Positions 39,005-49,916 of a stretch of DNA of 64,000 bases are shown in pieces. Source of the stretch: Leucobacter sp042726155 (GTDB lineage Bacteria; Actinomycetota; Actinomycetes; Actinomycetales; Microbacteriaceae); contig NZ_JBHXHV010000002.1 of NCBI RefSeq assembly GCF_042726155.1, positions 372,001-436,000 on the forward strand, in the 5' to 3' direction. The notes under the pieces are model-generated. The model was given only the letters and a program-made list of their open reading frames with translations, made no database searches and was not told the DNA's origin. How positions within the stretch are numbered: position 1 is the stretch's first letter; each line of letters opens with the position of its first letter. Made by a program: the position numbers and the translations under genes.

Positions 39005-39709
39005 TCAATTGCCTTCCGGCAACATAGTCTGCCAGCGCCCATCAGCATTGGGGCCAACTGAATCATCCTCGGCAAGCGAGACTTCCACTGGATAGGAGAG
39101 CAATGTTTCGATCGGCTCCCACGAAGCAAGACGAGCCTCCACAAGGTCGTCTAAGCCCTCGATTTGAGCCCCACCGATTTCTCCCAGCGTGTCGATGCTC
39201 AGAGGAGGTGGCCACGGCGCGCCATCAACATAGAGCGCGACGCGGCAGAAGATTGCGTCATTGATTACGGCGTAGCTCATGCCGAGATCATCACGCACAT
39301 CTTCTACCGAGAGTCGAGCAACGTTCTCTACATCAACAGTGTGAGAACGACGCATTGTCGGGAGCTGTAGCTTGACGTCCCGGACCCCTGCCGGAATGGT
39401 CGCGTAAAAGATGACCATTCTGGTGGGCACAGGCGCGCGCATGTCGCCCGGCCACGCTGACCACCCTTTCGAGATCCGTTCAAGGGCATCACCTGACGGG
39501 CCGACCGAAAGCGGGTTCATTTCTTGTCCCGTCTCCATCACCTCCGCGAGAAGGTGTTCGTCACCGGGATGGCAGGTGAGCACCACGACGAACTCAACCT
39601 CTCCTGAGCGTCGAGTCTGCAGGAGAATCTCGTGCGCTACCGGCACCTCAATTTCGAGCCGCTGCTGGTAGTAGCGGGTGGGTGCCAGATCTCCAAGCGT
39701 GAGGCGCAT
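39005..39709 (-). CDS. Hypothetical protein, about 234 aa
   Basis: Begins MRLTLGDLAPTRYYQQRLEI, with no signal peptide and no membrane segment; Trp/Pro-containing segments include ISKGWSAWPGDMRAPVPTRM, then VIFYATIPAGVRDVKLQLPT. Two beta-rich halves are suggested, but I do not recognise a family. The start at ATG 39709 is the first good one after the neighbouring gene; a frame extending to 40189 overlaps that gene's coding sequence and is rejected. GAAGA upstream is a weak ribosome site. Base composition is a little AT-richer than around it. Confidence 0.65.
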   Translation of the reverse strand: MRLTLGDLAPTRYYQQRLEIEVPVAHEILLQTRRSGEVEFVVVLTCHPGDEHLLAEVMETGQEMNPLSVGPSGDALERISKGWSAWPGDMRAPVPTRMVIFYATIPAGVRDVKLQLPTMRRSHTVDVENVARLSVEDVRDDLGMSYAVINDAIFCRVALYVDGAPWPPPLSIDTLGEIGGAQIEGLDDLVEARLASWEPIETLLSYPVEVSLAEDDSVGPNADGRWQTMLPEGN

Positions 39710-39731
39710 GCGATCTTCACACCACCATCCG

Positions 39732-40364
39732 CTAGTACAGCAGGAACTGAGCGGTGCCCGTGCCCTGCACGCCAGCCGCGGTCGTGCGCAGGTGATAGGA
39801 GGCGCCGCCCGCCGCAACCGCGTCGCGAGTGATGTCGCAGGTCTCGGGGCTCGAGCGCGTGCGGTCCCACGTGATGGCATCGGTCTTGAGCGGCTTTTTC
39901 GGCTCCAAAATGACAGCCAGGTGCTCCGCATTCTTTTGGCAGTCGCCCGACCGCCACACTTCGTCATCACCACTCGCGACGACAAAAGTGAGGTTTGCAC
40001 TGCCGAGATCTGCCGAGCACGCCTCGTCGCCCGTGTTTTCGACACTGAGCGAGAGCTTCGGGTTCTCCCCCGCCGCGTAATCGCCTTTGTCGGTTGCGGG
40101 CGTGACGGTGAACTGGCCCGCTGAACACTCCGGTACGTCACTGCCGTCGTCAGTTTCTTCACTGTCGGTAGTCGCGGTCGATCCCGCAATGTCCTTCGGA
40201 ACCTCGACTGTGTCGGGGTTCGCCATATTGCTGTGCGACCCCGGGCGCAGAATGATCAGCACGATGGCCACGATCACCGCGAGCAGGCACAGCAGTACGA
40301 TCAGCCGGCGCCGCACATACACGCTGCGATCTTTCGGTCCGACGGGATCCTTCAGGGTCGACAT
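39732..40364 (-). CDS. Membrane-anchored extracytoplasmic protein of unknown function
   Basis: 210 aa. Short basic N-terminus, one membrane helix (about 20-40, LIVLLCLLAVIVAIVLIIL), an acidic Ser/Thr linker and a C-terminal beta-sandwich-like domain with four Cys (CSAGQFTVTPATDKGDYAAG; CSADLGSANLTFV; GDCQKN; CDITRDAVAAGG) likely forming disulfides outside the cell, comparable to Ig-like DUF4232 domains though not clearly one. TACGCT (complement of 40371-40376) is 6 nt before the ATG: leaderless. Confidence 0.8.
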   Translation of the reverse strand: MSTLKDPVGPKDRSVYVRRRLIVLLCLLAVIVAIVLIILRPGSHSNMANPDTVEVPKDIAGSTATTDSEETDDGSDVPECSAGQFTVTPATDKGDYAAGENPKLSLSVENTGDEACSADLGSANLTFVVASGDDEVWRSGDCQKNAEHLAVILEPKKPLKTDAITWDRTRSSPETCDITRDAVAAGGASYHLRTTAAGVQGTGTAQFLLY

Positions 40365-40390
40365 GGCGTCAGCGTATCCGCGTTCTCTGA

Positions 40391-40909
40391 CTACAGGTGC
40401 TTCAGCATGCGCGTGTTGCCGAGCGTGTTCGGTTTCACGCGCGCCAGATCCAGGAACTCCGCAACGCCCTCGTCACTCGAGCGCAGCAGCTCGGCGTACA
40501 CCTCGGCGGCGATCAGCTCGGTATCTTCGCTCATCTGCTCGAAGCCGTGCTTACCGAAGAACTCGGTTTCGAAGGTCAGGCAGAACAGTTGCTGCAGACC
40601 GAGCGCGCGCGCCCGGTCTTCAAGCGCGGTGAGTAGTTGATGCCCAACACCCCGGCCCAGCAATCGATCTGAGACGCCGAGCGTGCGCACCTCGCCGAGC
40701 TGCTCCCACATCACGTGCACGGCGCCGTACCCGACGACAGCATCCGTCGCATCGACCGCGACGAGAAACTCGGGCACGGCTGCGTACAGGTCGACGAGGT
40801 CTTTGCCGAGCAGAATGCGTCTCGCAACGAGGGGCTCCATCAGTGCAACCATCTGCGGCACATCTCCGGTGCGCGCGCTGCGAATACTGATCTCGGGGCC
40901 GGCGTTCAT
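40391..40909 (-). CDS. argA: Amino-acid N-acetyltransferase (GNAT, short ArgA type)
   Basis: 172 aa. Short GNAT enzyme resembling the actinobacterial glutamate N-acetyltransferase (Rv2747 type) that starts arginine synthesis. Motifs: IRSARTGDVPQMVALMEPLV, RTLGVSDRLLGRGVGHQLLT (acetyl-CoA pyrophosphate loop R/Q-x-x-G-x-G/A region), QLFCLTFETEFFGKHGFEQM. The C-terminal CLTFE...FF..HGF block is typical of this subgroup. TAGACT (complement of 40916-40921) lies 6 nt before the ATG: leaderless. Downstream of clpC on the same strand but separated by a terminator. Confidence 0.85.
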   Translation of the reverse strand: MNAGPEISIRSARTGDVPQMVALMEPLVARRILLGKDLVDLYAAVPEFLVAVDATDAVVGYGAVHVMWEQLGEVRTLGVSDRLLGRGVGHQLLTALEDRARALGLQQLFCLTFETEFFGKHGFEQMSEDTELIAAEVYAELLRSSDEGVAEFLDLARVKPNTLGNTRMLKHL

Positions 40910-40940
40910 CAGCCCAGTCTAGGCCCCGCCGCGCATACAG

Positions 40941-40972
40941 AACGGGCCCGCTGCCGAAGCAGCGAGCCCGTT
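40941..40972 (-). terminator. clpC terminator hairpin
   Basis: AACGGGC..GCTGC (40941-40954) pairs with GCAGC..GCCCGTT (40959-40972), tetraloop CGAA, two mismatches in the stem. It lies 23 nt past the clpC stop; only a weak T-run follows. Confidence 0.75.
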
Positions 40973-40994
40973 TACTGTTGCCGAGGGGCGGAGG

Positions 40995-43520
<2,526 letters not shown>

Positions 43521-43657
43521 CTCCTACCTCCTTGCGACGCCTGGAGCACGGGAAAGGCGCCGCCGATGGACCCAGGTTACGTGGTGATTCGGGATCGCGG
43601 TGCCGTGTTCGCCGCAGGCGTGACAGGCGGTTCACACCGCGCGGCTACGGTGGAGGC

Positions 43658-44296
43658 ATGAGTTCTTCCGGGATCCCCGCCGCCTCCCTGCTGATCGTGC
43701 GTCATGGAGAGACTGACTGGAACATCGGTCGTCGCATTCAGGGTCGCACCGACATTCCCTTAAATGAGACCGGCATCGCGCAGGCTGGCGAGGTCGCCGA
43801 GCTGCTCGGACGTGCTGGCGACTGGCAGCGCGTCGTGGTCTCGCCGCTTGACCGCGCGGCGACCACCGGCCGCATCATCGCTGAGCGACTCGGGCTCGCC
43901 GGGCCTGAGATCGCAGAAGACATCATCGAGCGCGACTTCGGATCGGCCGAGGGTGAACTGGTGCGCGACGCCGAGGCACAGTGGCCCGGCCTCGATGTGC
44001 CCGACGCCGAGCCGCCGGGCACTCTGGCTGAGCGCGGAGCTGCAGCATTCGAGCGCCTACTCCGGGAAGCGCCCGGGTCCGTTGTTGTGGCTCACGGCGC
44101 GCTCATTCGGGCCGCGCTGACGACGCTGAGCGGGGAGGAGGCACCGCGAATTCTCAACGGCGAGGCCTGGCTGCTGTCAGCACAGGAAGCGCCAAGCGCG
44201 ACCGGGACTGCAGCCCCGGCGCCAACCCCGTCTGCCACCCCGGGCCGTATTACCGTCCGCCGCCTCGGCACCCCCGCACGCCAACACGCACTCTGA
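43658..44296 (+). CDS. Histidine phosphatase family protein
   Basis: About 212 aa. Phosphoglycerate-mutase-like phosphatase: LLIVRHGETDWNIGRRIQGR (catalytic His in RHGE), PLNETGIAQAGEVAELL, VVSPLDRAATTGRII, IIERDFGSAEG and VVAHGALIRAAL (second His). A ~35-residue Ala/Pro/Thr tail follows. Its substrate may be a sugar or nucleotide phosphate. ATG 43658 is chosen because TACGGT at 43646-43651 is 6 nt upstream; GGAGG in that gap is too close to the ATG to act as a ribosome site. Divergent from clpC. Confidence 0.9.
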   Translation: MSSSGIPAASLLIVRHGETDWNIGRRIQGRTDIPLNETGIAQAGEVAELLGRAGDWQRVVVSPLDRAATTGRIIAERLGLAGPEIAEDIIERDFGSAEGELVRDAEAQWPGLDVPDAEPPGTLAERGAAAFERLLREAPGSVVVAHGALIRAALTTLSGEEAPRILNGEAWLLSAQEAPSATGTAAPAPTPSATPGRITVRRLGTPARQHAL

Positions 44297-44318
44297 CGCG
44301 AGAGCGCGGTCGCGCGAG

Positions 44319-44675
44319 CTAGCTCTGGGCCTGGGCCGGGTTCGCCGGAGTCTGGGGAGCGAGCGGCTCGATCACGACGGCTGTGCCGTAGGCGCAAAAC
44401 TCCGTGAAGTTGCCAATCGATCCCGAATCGAAGCGCATGGCCACGACCGCGTTGGCGCCGCGTGACTGCGCCTCTGCCCACATGCGATTCATGACTTCCC
44501 AGCGTGACTCGTAAATCACCTTTGTGTACTCGGGCATCTCGCCGCCGCCGAGAGCGCGGAAGCCCGCGGTGAAGTTCTGGCCGAAGTTTGCCGACCGCAC
44601 CGTCAGGCCCATCACTTCCCCGAGCACCTGCGTGATGCGGTAGCCGGGAACATCGTTGGTGGTAACTGCGAACAT
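44319..44675 (-). CDS. YbjQ-family heavy-metal-binding domain protein
   Basis: 118 aa. The YbjQ fold (pentameric beta protein) is visible in VPGYRITQVLGEVMGLTVRS, YTKVIYESRWEVMNRMWAEA and GANAVVAMRFDSGSIGNFTE, FCAYGTAVVI. Family members are called potential metal-binding proteins, though the role is unproven. A short Pro/Gln tail ends it. Convergent with the phosphatase gene; 22 nt separate the stops. Confidence 0.92.
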   Translation of the reverse strand: MFAVTTNDVPGYRITQVLGEVMGLTVRSANFGQNFTAGFRALGGGEMPEYTKVIYESRWEVMNRMWAEAQSRGANAVVAMRFDSGSIGNFTEFCAYGTAVVIEPLAPQTPANPAQAQS

Positions 44676-44754
44676 GTGTTGATCCTCTGTGTGTGACTGG
44701 TGCGACTAAGACACGGTGCGCTCGGCCGTCGCCTCCGAGAGCAGCATCATGAAC

Positions 44755-45966
44755 CTACAGCTCGCCCTGGTGCAGCGCCAGCGAAGCGGTGTCGAATGCG
44801 CGCAGCGTCCAGAACAGCTTCTCCGCGTCTTGGGGCGTTGGCCAGCTCGACACCTTCACGCCGACGACGCCGGTGATCCGGTTCATATAGATCATCTGAC
44901 CGTGGATTCCGAGGGCCAGCATCACGTCTCCGCTCTCGCCCGGGAACCAGAAACCGTTGCGGTACATCCCTCCCGGCATCAGCGTCGGCTCGCTCGCGTT
45001 TGCGAAAGCCTCGCGCGAATCCAGGCCGCCAGCGTAGGTGTCGTCGACCCACCAGGCCGGCACGACCGCGGCAGCATCGAGCGCGGCCCCACCGTTGACA
45101 AACAGGTGACCGAAGCGAGCGAGGTCGCGCAGTGCTGCCGAGACTCCCCCATCGAACATGCCGGCGCCGACCGAATCAACGCCAACGTGCGCCGAGAACT
45201 CGGCGCCCATCGGCTGCCAGAGCCGCTCCGACATGACATCTGCTGGGTGGCGGCCCGTGGCGCCCTGGATCACGAAACCGAGCGCGTCGGTCTCGCACGA
45301 CTTGTAATCGAATGCGCCCCCGTGTGGACCATCTTGGCCGAGCGTCGCGAGGAAACCGAGCAGGGTGTTCGGCACCTCGGGGTGCTTCTTCGTCGCCCAT
45401 CCGATCGCTTCCTCGAGCAGGCGCACCTCCGCGTCCTCGTTCAGGTACTCCTCTGAGAAGTGCACCCCGGTGCGCATGTCGACGAGGTGCCGCACGAGGG
45501 CACCGGCGTAGCCGGATCCCGCGAGCTCGGGCACGTAGTCCGTAACCGGTCGGTCGAGATCCAGCTCGCCGCTTCCCGCGAGTAGGCCAGCCGTTGTCGC
45601 CGTCAGCGACTTCGACACCGACATCAGCAGGTGCATCGTGCCGGGCGCCATCGTGCCGAGATACTGCTCGCCAACGATCGTGCCGCGGTGTGCCACGAGC
45701 CACCCATCGGTGTGGGTCGACTGCATCACCTCACCGAATGACGCCACGCGATCTTCCCAAGGGTGCGGAATGATCAGCGACTCGAGGTCCACCGGCCGAC
45801 GCGCGAACTCTGTAATTCGCGCGCCGCTGGCAATCTGGTGAACTGGCAAGAAACTCTCGATATTCTGCATCGACCACTGCAGGTAGGGGGCGATTTGCCA
45901 CTGGTCTAGTGTCGGCGCCCCGATTCCCGCGGTCGAACTCGTCCCGTAAATGGTCTCGGCACACAT
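44755..45966 (-). CDS. Serine hydrolase, beta-lactamase/NylB-like
   Basis: 403 aa. Penicillin-binding-protein-fold hydrolase with SxxK motif SVSK (Ser116, Lys119) and a Tyr motif in FDYKSCETDALG, placed like those of 6-aminohexanoate-dimer hydrolase (Ser112, Lys115, Tyr215). Other segments: PGTMHLLMSVSKSLTATTAG, LVRHLVDMRTGVHFSEEYLN and MYRNGFWFPGESGDVMLALG. No signal peptide, so it is cytoplasmic; it likely cleaves a small amide or ester. GATACT (complement of 45973-45978) is 6 nt before the ATG. Its stop abuts the YbjQ gene region; separate transcript likely. Confidence 0.88.
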   Translation of the reverse strand: MCAETIYGTSSTAGIGAPTLDQWQIAPYLQWSMQNIESFLPVHQIASGARITEFARRPVDLESLIIPHPWEDRVASFGEVMQSTHTDGWLVAHRGTIVGEQYLGTMAPGTMHLLMSVSKSLTATTAGLLAGSGELDLDRPVTDYVPELAGSGYAGALVRHLVDMRTGVHFSEEYLNEDAEVRLLEEAIGWATKKHPEVPNTLLGFLATLGQDGPHGGAFDYKSCETDALGFVIQGATGRHPADVMSERLWQPMGAEFSAHVGVDSVGAGMFDGGVSAALRDLARFGHLFVNGGAALDAAAVVPAWWVDDTYAGGLDSREAFANASEPTLMPGGMYRNGFWFPGESGDVMLALGIHGQMIYMNRITGVVGVKVSSWPTPQDAEKLFWTLRAFDTASLALHQGEL

Positions 45967-45987
45967 CCGCTCAGTATCCCACGAAAC

Positions 45988-47925
45988 CTATTTGCCCTTG
46001 GCGGGGGCGGGCTTCAGCACGGGCGCTTCACCGTCGACGGACGACACCGAGTACATGCCACGGATCGCGTCGATCAGGTATTTCGCGTGCAACGTCAAGC
46101 CGCCGTGACTTGTCTCGAGCTGCGCCTTCGTGACGAGGATCCCGAGATCCGCGCCCTTCCAGCGGTAGTCGCCTTCGCGGTAGATTCGCATGAAGTACGC
46201 CTCCCCCTCGTTCGAGAGGAGATGCCAGTCGAGATCGCCGTGGCTGTAATTGAGATTGCCGAAGTGGTCGATCACGTAGCGTCCCGTGAGCGGGGCGGCG
46301 TCGATGTGCTCCACCGTGTCGGCGGTGTGCTTGATGACCATGTGGCTCCACTCATCTTCCGAGGCGAGCTCCTCCCAGCGACGGTTGATCTCGTCGATGT
46401 CGACTTCGAAATCGATACCCGAGTATTCCAGCAGGTGGAAGGCAAACAGCGGCACGTCGGCGTAGGCACCGGCGGTCACATTGGTGATCGCCGAGGCGCC
46501 ACTCACGCGCGGGTTGAGTTCGCCGAGGTAGACGTCGCCGGTGTCGGTGTCGAGCAGTACGTCGACCTCGAAGAAGCCGCGATACCCCTCTTTGCCGAGC
46601 CGGTCACCGAGCTTGCGCACGAGTTGAACGGCAGCGTGGCGACTCTCGTCGTCGAGCACGGTGGGAAACATCTCGTTGCCCGCCCATCCGCCGCGGTACG
46701 GCGTGAGATCGGTGTGCCCGGTGAGCTCAGTCATGCACGGACCCACGATGGTGCCGTGCCGAGTCTGCACCGCCTCGATCGCGATCGGGCGATTGTTGAT
46801 GCGCTTCATAACCTTGATCTCTTCACCGACCACCTCGTCGGCGACGGCCGCAAACTCGGCCTCGCTGGTCACGAAGTAGGTGGTCTTGCCAGAGTCGCCG
46901 TAGGCGGTCTGGATCACCAGATCTTGCCCCAGCTTCTCCTTATTGGTGACCTTCACCAGCTCATCCCAGTCGGCCACCCTCGTGAGCACGTTCGGCACAC
47001 TGGGCACGCCGACCGAATCGGCAATCTGCGTCGTGACAATCTTTGAGTCCAGGCGCTCGCGGAGTGCGTTGCTGGGCATGATCAGGTCGTAGTCAAGCTC
47101 GTCACAGATTCGCTCGGTCTCTTCATTGAAGAACACCATCACGATCTGGGGGCGCTGGCCCTGGGGCGTGCGGCGCTCGATGTACGCGCGCACCTCGTGG
47201 TTGCGCAGCAGCCAGTTGTTGATGTCTTCGCCGCTCTCGAACTCGACGTATGGGCGCTCGGTCGGGCTAAACACGCGCGGGTGCGTGCCGTCCCAGCTGT
47301 CGTAGTACGAGATGTACGAGAAACCGCGCACCCAGCGGTCGAGGCCGAGCAGGTTGAACGCTGTCGCGCCGACGAAGAAGACCGGGGTGTCACTCGTGCG
47401 TAGGTAGTGCCGAATCTCCGACATGTTCTTGAGCTTCGTGAAGCCGCTGCGGCCGATCGTCACTGGGCCGGTGCTGGGCGCTTTGCGGGGGCGCTTGCCA
47501 CGGAGCAGCGACTTGCGCGGGGCCGCGGGGGCGACTGCCGCCTGGGGCGACGCGGCGGCCGAAGTGGCCGCAGTCGCGGCCGACTTCGGTGCGGCTGCTG
47601 GTTTCGGCTTGGTCGCGGCTGTCGCAGTCGCCGACTTCGCGGACGTCGTCGACTTCACGGCGCTCGGCTTCGCGACCGGCTTCGCCACTGGCTTCTTGGC
47701 CGCCGCCCGTTTGGTGGCTGGCTTGCGCGAGACCGGCTGCTTGGCCGCGGCCGTCGGCGTCGGCGTCGGCGTCGCGGGAGCCGCCGCCGCAACGGTCTCC
47801 GACGCTACGGCAGCTGCCGAGGTCGCAGGAGTGGGGGCCTCCGAGACGGCGGTAGCCGGGGCATCGCTTTCGAGGTGACCGTGTGCTGAACCGGTGGAAG
47901 TCTGTGAATACTGTCGACGCGCCAT
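45988..47925 (-). CDS. ATP-grasp enzyme with histone-H1-like N-terminal tail
   Basis: 645 aa from ATG 47925 (GGAAGGA upstream). Residues ~1-155 are Ala/Pro/Lys/Thr rich with KPxAKK-type repeats (KPATKRAAAKKPVAKPVAKP), like bacterial H1-type tails, and are disordered. From ~160 a preATP-grasp region (GRSGFTKLKNMSEIRHYLRT; FFVGATAFNLLGLDRWVRGF) leads to an ATP-grasp domain with LGQDLVIQTAYGDSGKTTYF, VMKRINNRPIAIEAV and YLGELNPRVSGASAITN (Mg-binding Glu and Asn). The C-terminal ~170 residues are extra. It should ligate a carboxylate to an amine or similar using ATP, substrate unknown. Upstream 47926-48123 contains only its leader. Confidence 0.82.
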   Translation of the reverse strand: MARRQYSQTSTGSAHGHLESDAPATAVSEAPTPATSAAAVASETVAAAAPATPTPTPTAAAKQPVSRKPATKRAAAKKPVAKPVAKPSAVKSTTSAKSATATAATKPKPAAAPKSAATAATSAAASPQAAVAPAAPRKSLLRGKRPRKAPSTGPVTIGRSGFTKLKNMSEIRHYLRTSDTPVFFVGATAFNLLGLDRWVRGFSYISYYDSWDGTHPRVFSPTERPYVEFESGEDINNWLLRNHEVRAYIERRTPQGQRPQIVMVFFNEETERICDELDYDLIMPSNALRERLDSKIVTTQIADSVGVPSVPNVLTRVADWDELVKVTNKEKLGQDLVIQTAYGDSGKTTYFVTSEAEFAAVADEVVGEEIKVMKRINNRPIAIEAVQTRHGTIVGPCMTELTGHTDLTPYRGGWAGNEMFPTVLDDESRHAAVQLVRKLGDRLGKEGYRGFFEVDVLLDTDTGDVYLGELNPRVSGASAITNVTAGAYADVPLFAFHLLEYSGIDFEVDIDEINRRWEELASEDEWSHMVIKHTADTVEHIDAAPLTGRYVIDHFGNLNYSHGDLDWHLLSNEGEAYFMRIYREGDYRWKGADLGILVTKAQLETSHGGLTLHAKYLIDAIRGMYSVSSVDGEAPVLKPAPAKGK

Positions 47926-48123
47926 TGCGTTTCCTTCCGAACGAATTTGGTAAGGGAATAGTGGCACGTTCCGCGCCGTATTCCAAAACCGCCGCTCGCA
48001 CAGGCGCGGGCAGGCATCGCGCTGAGCGCAGGCGCCAAAATTGCGCCCCTCGTTTTCCTCAGATTGCGTGCCGAAGACCGACGATATCGCCACTGCGTGA
48101 CGTCGTCTTCACACGAATACGTG

Positions 48124-49605
48124 TTACTGCAGCGCCGAGGTCAAACGGGCGATTCCATCGAGCAATTGGGCGGGCAGCGACTGCTTTTCCCACTCCTCGA
48201 TCGTCAGTTCGCGTGAGTTCTCACGGTAGTAATCAGTGATCTCATCGAGGTCTTGCACGAAGCTCTCGCCGTGCACGACCATCGAGATTTCCATATTCAG
48301 ACCGAACGATCGCTGGTCCATATTCGACGATCCGACCACAGCAACCTTGTCGTCGACGGTGAAGTGCTTGGAGTGCAAAATGTAGGGCGGCCTGAACATC
48401 CAGATACGCACGCCAGCGCGCAGCAGCTCCTCGTAGTACGAACGCTGCGCGTGGTACACGACCGCCTGATCGCCGGTTTCGGAGACGAACAGCTCGACTT
48501 CGACTCCGCGCGCCGTCGCCGCGCGGAGCGCGTTCATGATCGATCCGTCGGGAACGAAGTAGGGGCTTGTGATGCTGATGCGGCGCTGCGCGGCGTAGAG
48601 GAGCGCAACGAAGACCTGCAGGTTGTTCTCGCCCGCGTAGCCCGGGCCGCTCGGCACGATCTGGCAGTCGAGTTCGCCGGGCTGCTCAACCTCAAACGTG
48701 TCTTCGGTGAGGTTCGTCAGGTATTCGCCTGTTTCCAAGTACCAGTCGCCCTGGAACACCGCTTCGAGCCCGAGCACGATCGGCCCCTCGACCCGCACCA
48801 TGAGGTCTTTCCAGTGCAACCCGCGCCGACGATTCGAACGCTTGTTATAGCTCGAATCGACCAGGTTCTGCGAGCCCATGAACCCGATCTCGCCGTCGAT
48901 GACGATGAGCTTGCGGTGATTGCGCAGATCGGGGCGCTGGTACTCCCCGCGCCACGGGCGCACCGGCAGCATGTATGACCACTCCGCGCCGAGATCGGTC
49001 AAGCTCTGCCTCGTGCGCTTGGCGCCCGGATTGCGCACGGCAGAAATGTGGTCAAGCAGCACGCGCACCTTGACCCCGCGCGCGGCGACCTCCCGCATCG
49101 CAGCAAAGACGTCGTTCGTTGTCTCGTCGTGCACCAGGATGTAGAACTCCACGTGCACGTAATCTTTCGCGGTGCGGATGGCCGCAGCCATCCGTGCAAA
49201 CGAATCGGTGTAGTCGATGCAGAGCGACGCAGTGTTCCCCTGCAACATCGGCTGCGCACCCAACTGCCTGCCGAGCCGGACAACGCTATTGAGGGCGGGG
49301 AAAAGTCGCTCGGACGGCGTCGTCAGGTCCGCTTCTTCTTCATCAGCGATCTGAGCAACGAACTGATTGATGGCTTCCTGTTTCTCCTCGCGAGAGCGCG
49401 GCAGCCGCTTGCTGCCGATCACGAGAAACAGGAGGAGCCCGGGCACAGGGAGCGCGAAAATCGCCATCAGCCAGGCCATACCAGAGGTCGGGCGGCGATT
49501 GCGTGGCACGACGAACACAGCCACGATCCGGATGACGTTGTCGACGACCAGTACAATCCAGGTCCAGACGAGCGGCCAGTTGACGCCGAGCCAATCGAAG
49601 GTCAT
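48124..49605 (-). CDS. cls: Cardiolipin synthase (phospholipase D family)
   Basis: 493 aa. Two membrane helices at the N-terminus (about 12-33 and 42-63) followed by two HKD catalytic motifs: NHRKLIVIDGEIGFMGSQN and HSKHFTVDDKVAVVGSSNMD. The enzyme condenses two phosphatidylglycerols into cardiolipin and glycerol at the membrane. Length and layout are standard for the bacterial ClsA type. Nearby genes on the same strand are the 59-aa membrane protein and lysS upstream and the ATP-grasp gene downstream; 198 nt separate it from the latter. Confidence 0.95.
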   Translation of the reverse strand: MTFDWLGVNWPLVWTWIVLVVDNVIRIVAVFVVPRNRRPTSGMAWLMAIFALPVPGLLLFLVIGSKRLPRSREEKQEAINQFVAQIADEEEADLTTPSERLFPALNSVVRLGRQLGAQPMLQGNTASLCIDYTDSFARMAAAIRTAKDYVHVEFYILVHDETTNDVFAAMREVAARGVKVRVLLDHISAVRNPGAKRTRQSLTDLGAEWSYMLPVRPWRGEYQRPDLRNHRKLIVIDGEIGFMGSQNLVDSSYNKRSNRRRGLHWKDLMVRVEGPIVLGLEAVFQGDWYLETGEYLTNLTEDTFEVEQPGELDCQIVPSGPGYAGENNLQVFVALLYAAQRRISITSPYFVPDGSIMNALRAATARGVEVELFVSETGDQAVVYHAQRSYYEELLRAGVRIWMFRPPYILHSKHFTVDDKVAVVGSSNMDQRSFGLNMEISMVVHGESFVQDLDEITDYYRENSRELTIEEWEKQSLPAQLLDGIARLTSALQ

Positions 49606-49682
49606 CGAAGCCCCTCCCAGTTACTCAGCGTCGTGAGCACTCGCCCACGCCCACCTCAACTGTAGCGGGGATCAGGAAGCTC

Positions 49683-49862
49683 TCAGGATTCCTCGCGCGA
49701 CGGCAGCCCGGCCTTCGCTCGCTCCTCGGCTTCGATCTGCTGATAGACACGGCGTTCCGTGCGATCGGCCCGCAGGATGAGCCGCAGCACCATCCAGAAA
49801 AAGAGCCCGATCAGCACGGTCGGAGTCAGCGACCAGAGCGCGTTCCACCACCAATTGTCCAT
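49683..49862 (-). CDS. Small single-helix membrane protein, 59 aa
   Basis: Reads MDNWWWNALWSLTPTVLIGL, then FFWMVLRLILRADRTERRVY and QQIEAEERAKAGLPSREES, TGA at 49683. A Trp-rich N-terminus, one helix (about 12-30) and a charged tail with a coiled-coil look. It is short but has good codon usage for this genome and an amphipathic layout seen in many small actinobacterial membrane proteins next to lysS. Start ATG 49862; GGGGG a few nt upstream may serve as ribosome site. Not recognised as a named family. Confidence 0.7.
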   Translation of the reverse strand: MDNWWWNALWSLTPTVLIGLFFWMVLRLILRADRTERRVYQQIEAEERAKAGLPSREES

Positions 49863-49916
49863 AGTGCCCCCAGTGTATCGGCCGCGCCCCCAGCGAAGCT
49901 GAGCGGCCGGGCGTAG

